Source of the DNA: Nocardioides sp. R-C-SC26
GTDB taxonomy: Bacteria; Actinomycetota; Actinomycetes; Propionibacteriales; Nocardioidaceae
Assembly (NCBI RefSeq): GCF_021246465.1
Contig: NZ_JAHRHK010000009.1
Coordinates: 5,511-69,510, forward strand
DNA length: 64,000 nucleotides
Direction of reading: 5' to 3'
Below the pieces are notes generated by a model. That model was given only the letters and a program-made list of their open reading frames with translations. It searched no databases and was not told where the DNA came from. Below, piece by piece: positions 15,930-24,279 of the stretch. Numbering within the stretch: the stretch's first letter is position 1; every line of letters begins with the position of its first letter. The translations under genes and the position numbers were made by a program.

Positions 15930-16283
15930 GTGAACCTCCACGACTGGATCGACGAGCTCTGCGACGTGCTCGATCTCGACACCGAGGTCGATGAGGGACT
16001 GGTCCGCGATCTCGCGGACCTGGCCACCGACTCTGTTCATCCCGACGCCGGACCGGTCACCGCCTTCCTGCTCGGCTACGCCGCGGCGAAGCGCGACGCC
16101 GACCCCGACGACCTCGAGGCGCTCTCCGTCCGAGCCCAGCGCCTGGCCGAGAGCTGGGACCGTCCCGCGGCGGCTCCGGACCCCGACGACATCGATGACG
16201 ACGTGCCCGACGACGGCAGCGTCGCGCGGGTCGACCACACCGGAGACGTGGCCGACTTCGAGGATCTCGAGGCGGCCCGGTGA
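15930..16283 (+). CDS. DUF6457 protein, MobA-associated
   Basis: Acidic helical protein of 117 aa beginning MNLHDWIDELCDVLDLDTEVDEG, with the core LVRDLADLATDSVHPDAGPVTAFLLGYAAA (given in part). This pattern is the DUF6457 domain, which in several actinobacteria is fused to a MobA-like nucleotidyltransferase. Its position directly after mobA supports a role in molybdenum cofactor handling, which is an inference. The acidic tail of Asp-rich residues is species-specific. The stop overlaps the start of the quinone oxidoreductase gene, so the two are translationally coupled. Confidence 0.75.
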   Translation: MNLHDWIDELCDVLDLDTEVDEGLVRDLADLATDSVHPDAGPVTAFLLGYAAAKRDADPDDLEALSVRAQRLAESWDRPAAAPDPDDIDDDVPDDGSVARVDHTGDVADFEDLEAAR

Positions 16284-17257
16284 GGGCGATCGTCGCCGAC
16301 GGTGCCGGCGGCCCCGAGGTCCTGGGCATCAGGGAGCTGCCCGACCTGGCTCCAGGCGCGGGCGAGGTCGTCATCGACGTCGCGGCGACCGCGGTCAACC
16401 GGGCCGACGTGCTGCAGCGCCTGGGGTTCTACCCGCCCCCGCCGGGCGCGAGCGACATCATCGGCCTGGAGTGCAGCGGCACGATCGTCGCGGTCGGTGA
16501 CGGGGTCGAGGGCTGGTCGGTGGGGCAGGAGGTCTGCGCTCTGCTCGCCGGCGGAGGCTACGCCTCGCAGGTCGCCGTACCGGCCGGCCAGGTGATGCCG
16601 CTGCCACCGGGGGTCGACCTCGTCAGTGCCGCGGCGGTGCCCGAGGTCGCGTGCACAGTGTGGTCGAACGTGTTCATGGTGGCGAGCCTGCAGCCGGGGC
16701 AGGTGTTCCTGGTGCACGGCGGCGCCGGCGGCATCGGCACCTTCGCCATCCAACTCGCGTCCGCCCTCGGTGCCCGGGTCTTCACCACGGTCGGGTCACC
16801 GGAGAAGGCTGAGCTGTGCCGCAGCCTGGGTGCCGAGCGGGCGATCGACTACCGCAACGAGGACTTCGTCCAGATCGTGCGCGAGGCGACGGGCGGCCAC
16901 GGCGCGGACGTCGTGCTCGACAACATGGGCGCGAAGTACCTCGGCCGCAACGTCGACGTGCTGGCCGACGAGGGCCGCCTCGTCATCATCGGCATGCAAG
17001 GTGGCGTGCGCGGCGAGCTCGACATCGCACGCCTGCTGAACAAGCGCGGCGCGGTGATCGCGACGTCGCTGCGCGGGCGCCCCGCGTCCGGCAAGGCAGC
17101 GATCTGCGCCTCGGTGGTGGAGCACGTCTGGCCGCTGTTCGGCGACGGCACGTTACGCCCGGTGGTCTCCACGCGCCTCCCGCTGGAGGAGGCGAGCCGC
17201 GCGCACACGCTGATCGACGACGGCACCCACACCGGGAAGATCCTGCTCACCCTGTGA
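16280..17257 (+). CDS. NAD(P)H-quinone oxidoreductase (zinc-free MDR, PIG3-like)
   Basis: Medium-chain dehydrogenase/reductase of 325 aa. The N-terminal GroES-like domain carries VNRADVLQRLGFYPPPPGASDIIGLECSGTI (in part), typical of the TP53I3/PIG3 quinone-reductase group. The Rossmann motif is HGGAGGIGTFAIQLA. Zinc-ligand Cys residues of alcohol dehydrogenases are absent, as expected. GTG 16280 overlaps the upstream TGA by four bases. The enzyme probably reduces quinones or enals with NADPH. A link to molybdenum metabolism is only positional. Confidence 0.9.
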   Translation: MRAIVADGAGGPEVLGIRELPDLAPGAGEVVIDVAATAVNRADVLQRLGFYPPPPGASDIIGLECSGTIVAVGDGVEGWSVGQEVCALLAGGGYASQVAVPAGQVMPLPPGVDLVSAAAVPEVACTVWSNVFMVASLQPGQVFLVHGGAGGIGTFAIQLASALGARVFTTVGSPEKAELCRSLGAERAIDYRNEDFVQIVREATGGHGADVVLDNMGAKYLGRNVDVLADEGRLVIIGMQGGVRGELDIARLLNKRGAVIATSLRGRPASGKAAICASVVEHVWPLFGDGTLRPVVSTRLPLEEASRAHTLIDDGTHTGKILLTL

Positions 17258-17324
17258 CATTGCGGCCACCGCCCCCGCCACCGCCCGGACCAGCAGCGTC
17301 GGCACGGCTCGGTACGGTGGGGGC

Positions 17325-17939
17325 ATGACCGAGCAGCAGTCTTCCGAGGCCACTCCCGAGGCCGTCCTCGACTCCCCCGACGGCGAGCAGCACGTCATGG
17401 TGGTCGGCCCCGACGGCAAGCCGATCGGTCTCGTCCCGGCGTCTGCGCTCGACACCGCCTCGGACGACGACGAGGGCGGCGAGCGGAACCTGACCGATCT
17501 GGTCGAGCAGCCGGCCAAGGTGATGCGGATCGGCAGCATGATCAAGCAGTTGCTCGAAGAGGTGAAGGCCGCCCCGCTCGACGAGGCGAGCCGCAACCGC
17601 CTCAAGGACATCCACGCCGCGTCGATCGCCGAGCTCGAGCAGGGCCTGGCCCCCGAGCTCGTCGAGGAGCTGCGCCGACTCTCCCTGCCCTTCACCGAGG
17701 ACGGCGTGCCCTCCGAGGGCGAGCTGCGGATCGCGCAGGCCCAGCTGGTGGGCTGGCTCGAGGGTCTCTTCCACGGCATCCAGACGGCGATCTATGCCCA
17801 GCAGATGGCCGCGCGCGCCCAGGTCGAGCAGATCCGGCGGGCGCTGCCTGGCAGCATGCCGGGTTCTCCCGGGGCCCCGGGCGCACCGGTCGAAGCGGGA
17901 GACGACGCCCCGTCCGGCACGGGCGGGATGTACCTCTGA
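17325..17939 (+). CDS. bpa: Bacterial proteasome activator Bpa/PafE
   Basis: ATP-independent ring activator of the actinobacterial 20S proteasome (DUF2587), 204 aa. A disordered acidic N-terminus precedes the four-helix domain (LTDLVEQPAKVMRIGSMIKQLLEEV, in part, then LPFTEDGVPSEGELRIAQAQLVGWLEGLFHGIQTA). The C-terminus ends GMYL. In Mycobacterium tuberculosis the end is GQYL, which docks into the alpha-ring pockets. The penultimate Tyr and the final Leu are kept. It acts with proteasome genes outside the window. ATG 17325 has no strong RBS, but the start matches the family. Confidence 0.93.
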   Translation: MTEQQSSEATPEAVLDSPDGEQHVMVVGPDGKPIGLVPASALDTASDDDEGGERNLTDLVEQPAKVMRIGSMIKQLLEEVKAAPLDEASRNRLKDIHAASIAELEQGLAPELVEELRRLSLPFTEDGVPSEGELRIAQAQLVGWLEGLFHGIQTAIYAQQMAARAQVEQIRRALPGSMPGSPGAPGAPVEAGDDAPSGTGGMYL

Positions 17940-17950
17940 CCCAGGGGTCG

Positions 17951-17984
17951 GGGGACGGTCGCAGAGCGACCTCCTCGACCACCG
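17951..17984. repeat. REP-like dispersed element
   Basis: GACGGTCGCAGAGCGACCTC with flanking GGGG and CCTCGACCACC. The same wording recurs at 44092-44139 and 50301-50341. A GGTCGC/GCGACC stem is present. It lies between the convergent bpa and secreted-protein genes and may double as a terminator. Confidence 0.7.
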
Positions 17985-17996
17985 TCGTCGCGACCG

Positions 17997-18743
17997 TCAA
18001 CGGCGAGCGGCGCGACGGACCACGACCAGGCCGAGCAACCCGATCAGCGTGAGCGCCAGCCCCGGCGCTGCGGAGCGGTCGAGATCGGCGACCGCACCGA
18101 CCTCGTCGCACTCCGACGCGGCGGCCGACGGCCCGCTGATCGCATCGCCGGTCTCGGGGCACTCATAGGCCACCGCGGGCAACGGCGGCTCCGGCTCCTT
18201 CTCCGGCACCGGGGGGCGCGCGTCGCCGTAGCGGCGCACCAGCGTGTCGCGATCGTCGCGCTGGATCTCACGGACGTCGGCGCACCGGGTCGCCGTCAGT
18301 CGCTCGCCCTGGCGCGAGATCGCGAAGGCATAGAGCGTGCCCGCGGCACGGCGCGGCCGGTTGTCGCAGCGCGCGAACACGGCCGAGCTGTGCACCATCA
18401 CCCGCGCGGTGGAGATGGCGCTCTCGCCGTAGACCTCCAGCACGTGCACGGTGTAGAGGAAGCGCGGCCGTCCGGCCTGCCCCTGGAGCTGCTGCACCCG
18501 CTCGACCTGGCCGGCGAAGACGTCTGTCGGCGTCGTGGACTGCGGGGCCGCGAGCGCCACCGCCGACACCGGGCGCGCGCCCGAGACCGCGGACGCGGGC
18601 GATGCGGCCAGCAGCGCGGAGCCTCCCAGCAGGACCGCGGCGATCACGCCCGCCAGGAAGCGCACGGTCGACGCCTCGGAGTGCGATCGGGAGGACGTCG
18701 CGGGCGAGACGTGGGAGCTGACGCGCTGCGGCATGCCGACCAT
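17997..18743 (-). CDS. Secreted, C-terminally membrane-anchored protein
   Basis: Protein of 248 aa. An N-terminal signal peptide ends near ASPASA. A predicted beta-rich extracellular domain follows (DVFAGQVERVQQLQGQ, then FLYTVHVLEVYGESAISTARVMVHSS, two Cys), then a Pro/Glu-rich linker, and finally a membrane helix with a basic stop (VVVRRAARR). This is the outline of a cell-surface protein tethered by its C-terminus. The TVHVLEVYG segment vaguely resembles an OB-type NTR fold, but I would not assign it. The ATG overlaps the upstream TGA as TGATG, so it is coupled to the GNAT gene. Confidence 0.7.
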   Translation of the reverse strand: MVGMPQRVSSHVSPATSSRSHSEASTVRFLAGVIAAVLLGGSALLAASPASAVSGARPVSAVALAAPQSTTPTDVFAGQVERVQQLQGQAGRPRFLYTVHVLEVYGESAISTARVMVHSSAVFARCDNRPRRAAGTLYAFAISRQGERLTATRCADVREIQRDDRDTLVRRYGDARPPVPEKEPEPPLPAVAYECPETGDAISGPSAAASECDEVGAVADLDRSAAPGLALTLIGLLGLVVVRRAARR

Positions 18744-19309
18744 CACAACAGATCCCCGGTCGGAGGAGCCACCCGGGACGTCCGGCCCGGCCGGCCGAGC
18801 ACCAGCCGGCCGTCCTCGTCGCTACCGCGCAGCGCGGTGAATCCGCCCACGGCCAGCAGCCGCAGGCTGGCGGCGTTCCCCGGGCCGACACTGGCGCGGA
18901 CCTGGACGCCGACAGCGTCCACCTCGGCCAACAGGGCCGCCACGGCCTCGGTACCGAGCCCGTGGCCGCGCGCGGACGGCACCAGCCCGAAGCCGATCTC
19001 GACCTCGCCGGTCGGCTCGAGCCAAGGCGGGGCGTGGAAGCCGATGGTGCCGATCGCCTGCTGCCGGGCGACGAGGTAGCGCGGTCCCCAGCCGCCCCAG
19101 TCCGCTGCCATCGGCACCGACGCGGCAACGTCGACGTCGTCACGGCGCGGGAACTCCGGGTGCCATCGATCCTGTCGCCGTCCGGCGACGAGGTCGGCTG
19201 CGTCATCGGGCGTGATCGCGATCAACCGAACGCGACCCGAGGCGACGCACGTCGGGAGCACCGGGCGGGTCCCGGCCTCGGGCCCTGGGCCGGGCCGCAC
19301 CTCAGGCAC
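18743..19309 (-). CDS. GNAT-family N-acetyltransferase
   Basis: Acetyltransferase of 188 aa in the RimJ/RimL-like group. The N-terminal VRLIAITPDDAADLVAG, the beta-strand EVEIGFGLVPSARGHGLGTEAVAALL with the acetyl-CoA binding R-x-x-G-x-G signature (ARGHGLG), and the NAASLRLLAVGGF segment are clear. GTG 19309 overlaps the end of the HAD gene by eight bases. A longer frame is open but would lie wholly inside the HAD gene. Substrate is unknown; coupling to a HAD phosphatase and a surface protein gives no obvious pathway. Confidence 0.85.
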   Translation of the reverse strand: MPEVRPGPGPEAGTRPVLPTCVASGRVRLIAITPDDAADLVAGRRQDRWHPEFPRRDDVDVAASVPMAADWGGWGPRYLVARQQAIGTIGFHAPPWLEPTGEVEIGFGLVPSARGHGLGTEAVAALLAEVDAVGVQVRASVGPGNAASLRLLAVGGFTALRGSDEDGRLVLGRPGRTSRVAPPTGDLL

Positions 19310-20150
19310 CGCCGAACCACCGCTCCAACTCGACGGCGGCTCCGTCGTCGTAGACGGTCCCGGTGACGTGGTCGGCGACCTCGCGGACCGGCTCGATCGC
19401 CTGGCCCATCGCGACGCCACGGCCGGCCCAGGTGAGCATCTCGATGTCGTTGCGGCCATCGCCGATCGCCAGTACGTCGGCGGCGGTCAGCCCCAGCTCG
19501 TCGCACACGTACTGCAGTCCGGAGGCCTTGGAGACGCCGACCGGCGTCAGGTCGAGCCAGGCCGTCCAGCCGACGATGTAGTCGGTGCCATGCAGGCCGA
19601 GGCGGCTGGTCAGGTCGACGAAGTCCTCGGCGGTGGCATCGGGATCGCGCACGATCACGCGGCTCACCGGCGCCGCGACCAGGTGCTCGACGTCGGTGAC
19701 GATCATCTCGCCGTTGAGCTCCCCCTCGGGGAACGGCGTCGTGACCCGATAGCCGACACCACGTTCCTCGATCGCCAGTCGTGCCGTGGGGTGCTCGCGC
19801 AGGACGGCGCGCACGGCCGGGCCGGCGTCGAAGGTCTCCTCGTGCACGATCTCGACCTCACCGCCGCCGGGCGCGACGTCGTAGCGGAAGATCACCGCGC
19901 CGTTGCTCGCCACCACCCAGAGGCGCTCGCCGTCTCGGCCCCGGAGGTCGAGCAGATCGGCGATGCGGGTCATGCCGTGCGCCGAGCGCCCGGAGGCGAG
20001 CACGATGTGCGCGCCCGCGTCGTAGGCGCGGTCGATCGCGGCCTGGAGCCGGGGCGCGATCTGCTCGTACGTCGTGCCCGCGCCCTCGACCCACTTGAGC
20101 AGGGTGCCGTCGATGTCGAGCGCGACCAGGCGCGGCGTCCAGGAGGTCAC
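19302..20150 (-). CDS. HAD-superfamily hydrolase (Cof-type)
   Basis: Phosphatase of the Cof/type IIB HAD subfamily, 282 aa. Motif I is LVALDIDGTLL with nucleophile Asp12 and acid/base Asp14. Motif II is VLASGRS. The motif III Lys is in GVSKASGLQY, and motif IV is AIGDGRNDIEML. The cap domain lies between motifs II and III. Such enzymes dephosphorylate sugar phosphates or cofactors, and the substrate is not evident. GTG 20150 starts seven residues before the first strand. It is the first gene of a three-gene unit with overlapping reading frames (HAD, GNAT, surface protein). Confidence 0.88.
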   Translation of the reverse strand: MTSWTPRLVALDIDGTLLKWVEGAGTTYEQIAPRLQAAIDRAYDAGAHIVLASGRSAHGMTRIADLLDLRGRDGERLWVVASNGAVIFRYDVAPGGGEVEIVHEETFDAGPAVRAVLREHPTARLAIEERGVGYRVTTPFPEGELNGEMIVTDVEHLVAAPVSRVIVRDPDATAEDFVDLTSRLGLHGTDYIVGWTAWLDLTPVGVSKASGLQYVCDELGLTAADVLAIGDGRNDIEMLTWAGRGVAMGQAIEPVREVADHVTGTVYDDGAAVELERWFGGA

Positions 20151-20255
20151 CGGGGGCTCCGTCGCACCGTGCTCGGCATCCGCGCGCGGCAGAACGGGCG
20201 GGGCTGGGCGGGCAGGACTGTCACCTGACAGGCGACGTATTGCCCGCCCAGTCCA

Positions 20256-20281
20256 GGTTTCCCCGGTCGACCGGGGAAACC
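20256..20281. terminator. 26-bp perfect palindrome after serS
   Basis: GGTTTCCCCGGTC followed at once by its reverse complement, 6 bp after the serS stop codon. Related palindromes occur at 31155-31186 and 52436-52455, also just downstream of genes. As RNA it would form a 13-bp stem with a minimal loop, so it probably terminates serS. Confidence 0.75.
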
Positions 20282-20286
20282 CGCCG

Positions 20287-21564
20287 TCACGACACCACCG
20301 GCTCGAGCACCTCGCGGCCACCCAGGTAGGGCCGCAGCGCCTCCGGCACCCGGACCGACCCGTCGGCCTGCTGGTGGGTCTCCAAGATCGCGACGATCGT
20401 GCGGGTCATCGCGCAGAGCGTGCCGTTCAGGGTCGCGATCGGCCGGATCTCGCCGGCGAACCGGCCGCGGGTGTCGAGACGGCGGGTCTGGAACTCGGTG
20501 CAGTTCGACGTCGAGGTCAGCTCCCGATACTTGCCCTGGGTGGGGATCCAGGCCTCGCAGTCGAACTTGCGGATCGCCGAGAGGCCGAGGTCTCCGGCGG
20601 CGACGTCGATCACCCGGTAGGCCAGCTCGAGCTTGTCGAGGAAGGCCTTCTCCCAGGCCAGGAGCCGCGCGTGCTCGGCATCGGCGTCCTCCACGGTCGT
20701 GTAGACGAACATCTCGACCTTGTCGAACCAGTGCACCCGGATGATGCCCTTGGTGTCCTTGCCGTGGGAGCCGGCCTCCTTGCGGAAGCAGGGGCTGAAG
20801 GCGGCGTAGCGCCGCGGCAGCGTGGCACCGTCGAGGATCTCCTCGGAGTGGTAGGCCGCCATCGGCACCTCCGAGGTACCTACGAGGTAGAGGTCCTCGC
20901 CCTCGATCCGGTACACGTCGTCGGCCGCCTGACCGAGGAAGCCGGTGCCCTCCATCGCGCGCGGGCGCACCAGCGACGGGGCGATCATCTGGGTGAACCC
21001 GGCGTCGCGAGCCTGGGCCATCGCGAGGTTGATGAGGGCGAACTCGAGCTCGGCTCCGACGCCGGTGAGGAAGTAGAACCGCGAGCCCGACACCTTCGCA
21101 CCGCGGTCGAGGTCGATCGCACCCAGCAGACGACCGAGCTCGATGTGGTCGCGCGGCTCGAAGCCCTCCGCGGCGAAGTCGCGCGGCGTGCCGACGTGCT
21201 CGAGCACGACGAAGTCGTCCTCGCCACCGGCGGGCGTCTGCTCGGCGGCCAGGTTGGGGATCGCCATGATCGCGGCGTTCCATGCCTCCTCCGCGGCCGC
21301 CTGCTCGGCCTCGGCGGCCTTGACCTCCGCGGCCAGGGCCTTGGTGCGCGCGAGCAGCTCCTGCTTCTCCTCGCCTTGGGCCTGCGCCACCTGCTTGCCG
21401 AGGCCCTTCTGCTCCGAACGACGGCTCTCGAAGACGCCGATCGCGGCGCGCCGGGCGGCGTCGGCGGCGAGCGCCTGGTCGACGAGGGCGTCGGAGAGAC
21501 CGCGCTTGGCCTGGGCGGCGCGGACGCGGTCGGGTTCGTCGCGGAGGATGCGCGGGTCGATCAT
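20287..21564 (-). CDS. serS: Seryl-tRNA synthetase
   Basis: Charges tRNA-Ser, two of which are encoded at 11.9 and 12.6 kb. Length 425 aa is standard. The N-terminal long helical arm (about residues 30-100, Glu/Ala-rich coiled coil) binds the tRNA variable arm. Class II motif 2 is visible in [27 protein letters not shown] (in part) and motif 3 in [20 protein letters not shown] 21564 begins [17 protein letters not shown], the normal start for the family. It stands alone and is followed by a palindromic terminator. Confidence 0.97.
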   Translation of the reverse strand: MIDPRILRDEPDRVRAAQAKRGLSDALVDQALAADAARRAAIGVFESRRSEQKGLGKQVAQAQGEEKQELLARTKALAAEVKAAEAEQAAAEEAWNAAIMAIPNLAAEQTPAGGEDDFVVLEHVGTPRDFAAEGFEPRDHIELGRLLGAIDLDRGAKVSGSRFYFLTGVGAELEFALINLAMAQARDAGFTQMIAPSLVRPRAMEGTGFLGQAADDVYRIEGEDLYLVGTSEVPMAAYHSEEILDGATLPRRYAAFSPCFRKEAGSHGKDTKGIIRVHWFDKVEMFVYTTVEDADAEHARLLAWEKAFLDKLELAYRVIDVAAGDLGLSAIRKFDCEAWIPTQGKYRELTSTSNCTEFQTRRLDTRGRFAGEIRPIATLNGTLCAMTRTIVAILETHQQADGSVRVPEALRPYLGGREVLEPVVS

Positions 21565-21765
21565 GACGTCGAGGCTATCGGTGCCGCGAACCGGACCTCA
21601 CCCGGTTTCCCCGCCCGCGGTCGCCACTCCGCTCAGGCGCGGTGGCCACCTATCCCGCCCTGGCCCGGCGGGCGTCCTCGAAGGCGGGATCGGTCGGACG
21701 GTTCGCCATACTGTGCTGGCCTCTCCGGGTGTCCGGGGTGGCTCCGCACCCCCGAGAGGACGGCC

Positions 21766-23397
21766 GTGCTCGACCGACCCCGCCTGCTGCAGCTCAGCTG
21801 GGCAGGCCTGCTGCTCCTCGTCTTCGGCGTGCTCGCGGTCGGCGTCACCCAGGAGTGGGGGTGGCTGGCCGGTCTCGACGACACGACGTCGACGTGGGTG
21901 CCCGGGTCCGACACGACGTGGGCCTCGGTGCTGGTCGGCGTGGAGGGAGTCTTCAGCACCTGGCCGATGACCGCCTACACGGTGGTGCTGGCGGTCTTCC
22001 TGTGGTCGAAGAACCATCGCCGCGCGGCGGTCTTCGCCGTCGGGGTGATCATCGCCGCGCGGATCACCACCCTCGCGCTGAAGTCCCTCTTCGACCGCGA
22101 TCGCCCGTCCTGGCGCTTCTCCGACTACTACGGCGACGGCTCGTTCCCCTCGGGACACGCGTCCTCGATCGCCGCGCTGGCCGGCGTCGTCATCGTGCTC
22201 GTGGTGATGTTGGTGCGTCGGCGCAACGTCCGCATCCTGCTGGAGTCGCTCGCTCTCGTCGTCGCCCTCGTGGTCGCGGCGGACCGGTTGCTGCTCGGCC
22301 GCCACTTCCTCACCGACGTCGTCGCCGGCGGCCTCGTCGGGGCGTTCTGGGTGCTGGTGGGGCTGGCGCTCTACAACCCGCAGCCGCGCAGCCACGCCGA
22401 GCGAAGCGACCCGCTGCCCCAGGCGTTGCCGAGCGCACGCCGGCTGGCGGTCGTGCTCAACCCCATCAAGGTGGAGGACGCCGAGACGTTCCGGCGCACC
22501 GTGACCGCGATGGCGCGCGAGGCCGGGTGGCGGGAGCCGCGCTGGTACGAGACGACGGTCGAGGACTCCGGCACCGGCCAGGCCGAGCAGGCGGCCGTCG
22601 AGGGCGCCGATCTCGTGATCGTCTGCGGTGGCGACGGCACCGTGCGCGAGGTGTGCGCCGAGCTCGCCGGCACTGGGATCCCGGTCGGCATCGTGCCGGC
22701 GGGCACCGGCAACCTGTTGGCCCGCAACCTCGACATCCCGCTCTACATCCGGGCGGCGATCGACGTCGCGCTCACCGGGCAGGACCGCGCGATCGACATG
22801 GTGCACGTGCGCGGCGACCGCATCGCCGACGACGACGCCGAGGAGACCTCCGAGGCAGCGGACGAGACCGCCTCGCCGGGCTCGACCTCCTTCGAGAGCC
22901 ACTTCCTGGTGATGGCAGGCATGGGCTTCGACGCCGCGATCATGGAGGGCGTCAACGAGGACATCAAAAAGCGCGTGGGTTGGCTGGCCTACGTGATCTC
23001 GGGCTTGAAGTCGCTGATGTTCCCCGCGACCAAGGTCGAGATCAGCATCGACGGCGCCGAGTGGACCAAGCACCGCGCCCGCACGGTCCTCGTGGGCAAC
23101 GTGGGTTACCTGCAGGCCGGCATGCCGCTGCTCCCGGACGCCTCGATCGACGACGGCCAGCTGGACGTCGTGGTGCTCTACCCCCGGCGGTTCCTCTCCT
23201 GGATCCCGTTGGCCGTGCGCGTCCTGGCACGCCGCCGCCGCACCGACGACACCATCAACCGGATGACCGGACGTACCGTGTCGATCCGTACCGGAGCACC
23301 CACACCCCGTCAGCTCGACGGCGACTCGATCGGCGCGGGTCGCGAACTGCACATGGAATGCATCCACGGACGACTGCTGGTGCGCGTACCGCGCTGA
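21766..23397 (+). CDS. PAP2 phosphatase-diacylglycerol kinase fusion
   Basis: Two lipid enzymes in one chain of 543 aa. The N-terminal half is a membrane PAP2 (lipid phosphate phosphatase) domain with about six helices and all three signature motifs: K106-x6-RP, PSGH (128-131) and R-x5-H180-x3-D184. The C-terminal half (from about 225) is a DAGK/sphingosine-kinase-like catalytic domain with GGDGT (288-292) and PAGTGNLLARNL. Opposite activities on phosphatidate in one protein suggest lipid recycling or phosphatidylinositol-type headgroup turnover. GTG 21766 has GAGAGGA about 5 bp upstream. Fusions of this type occur in actinobacteria. Substrates are inferred. Confidence 0.9.
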   Translation: MLDRPRLLQLSWAGLLLLVFGVLAVGVTQEWGWLAGLDDTTSTWVPGSDTTWASVLVGVEGVFSTWPMTAYTVVLAVFLWSKNHRRAAVFAVGVIIAARITTLALKSLFDRDRPSWRFSDYYGDGSFPSGHASSIAALAGVVIVLVVMLVRRRNVRILLESLALVVALVVAADRLLLGRHFLTDVVAGGLVGAFWVLVGLALYNPQPRSHAERSDPLPQALPSARRLAVVLNPIKVEDAETFRRTVTAMAREAGWREPRWYETTVEDSGTGQAEQAAVEGADLVIVCGGDGTVREVCAELAGTGIPVGIVPAGTGNLLARNLDIPLYIRAAIDVALTGQDRAIDMVHVRGDRIADDDAEETSEAADETASPGSTSFESHFLVMAGMGFDAAIMEGVNEDIKKRVGWLAYVISGLKSLMFPATKVEISIDGAEWTKHRARTVLVGNVGYLQAGMPLLPDASIDDGQLDVVVLYPRRFLSWIPLAVRVLARRRRTDDTINRMTGRTVSIRTGAPTPRQLDGDSIGAGRELHMECIHGRLLVRVPR

Positions 23398-23415
23398 GCC
23401 GACCGGTGGGGGCAC

Positions 23416-24210
23416 TCAGCAGCGCTCGTAGGTCTCGGCGGCGAAGTCGAGGCAGGCGATGCCTAGGTCGGTGGGCACCAGCGACGGCGTCGGGTCGTCG
23501 GGCCTCGTTCCGCCCTCACCGGGCCCGGTGACCTCCCAGGAGTAGACGCGGTAGCGCTCCGACGACGGATCGTCCTGCTGCACCGCGGTGTACAGGCCGT
23601 TCCAGTCGGCGGTCACCCAGAACCGGTGACGTAGCCCCGCGGCGTCCCACCCGCTGCCGAACGGCACGCCGTCCTCGACGACGGCCGGCACCAGGTCGTC
23701 GCCGCGACCGACCATGAGCCACCGCTGGTCGCTGTCGCCGCCCTCCTGGCGCACCATCCAGCCCGCACCGGCCTGGCCGAGGTCGAACTCACGGGCCAGC
23801 AGGGTCGGGTCGACGGCGGCCTCGGGGAGGTCCCCGGTGAGCTGGTCGCCACCGTCGACGGTCAGCACGACGCGCTGGCCGCTGCGGGTCAGCTCACCGC
23901 TGACTCCGGAGTCGAAGCGCTGGCGCACACCGAGGCCCACCTCGCGCGGCTGCACCGACGGGAAGAGCGCCGGGAGCGCGCCCCGGGACGCCGTCGGCGT
24001 CGAGGCCGGCTCGGTGCTCGTCGGCGCGGCCGGGCCGACGGCCGCCGGGCTCGGATCGAGCGCCTCGCCCTCCTCCCCGCACGCGGCCAGCAGACCGGCT
24101 GCGAGGAACGGGACGGCGGCGACGGCGAGCCGCGAGCGGAGCGGTCGAGGCAGTGAGCGGCCGGGGAGCCGGTTCGACGTCGAAATGGTGGTGGTCTCCG
24201 AGATGGTCAT
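23416..24210 (-). CDS. Putative lipoprotein, function unknown
   Basis: Protein of 264 aa with a lipoprotein signal: a hydrophobic stretch ending LLAACGEE, lipidated Cys at 44. A Thr/Ser/Pro-rich linker follows, then a beta-rich domain with many Trp and Gly (GWMVRQEGGDSDQRWLMVG, RFWVTADWNGLYTAVQQ). The extreme C-terminus has two Cys (CLDF...YERC). I do not recognise the domain. ATG 24210 precedes a longer-than-usual polar leader. It is convergent with the PAP2-DAGK gene and divergent from arcA, so it is transcribed alone. Confidence 0.72.
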   Translation of the reverse strand: MTISETTTISTSNRLPGRSLPRPLRSRLAVAAVPFLAAGLLAACGEEGEALDPSPAAVGPAAPTSTEPASTPTASRGALPALFPSVQPREVGLGVRQRFDSGVSGELTRSGQRVVLTVDGGDQLTGDLPEAAVDPTLLAREFDLGQAGAGWMVRQEGGDSDQRWLMVGRGDDLVPAVVEDGVPFGSGWDAAGLRHRFWVTADWNGLYTAVQQDDPSSERYRVYSWEVTGPGEGGTRPDDPTPSLVPTDLGIACLDFAAETYERC

Positions 24211-24279
24211 GCGGTGGAGACGCTCACCACGAGCGTCCGGTTGCGTCGACGGGCCGCCGATCCTGATTAGGGTGACGTC

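Noticed and set aside
20074..21765. Upstream in-frame extension of the PAP2-DAGK gene on the plus strand
   Set aside because: It lies antisense to serS and HAD and reads as low-complexity sequence. The RBS and the first membrane helix place the true start at GTG 21766.
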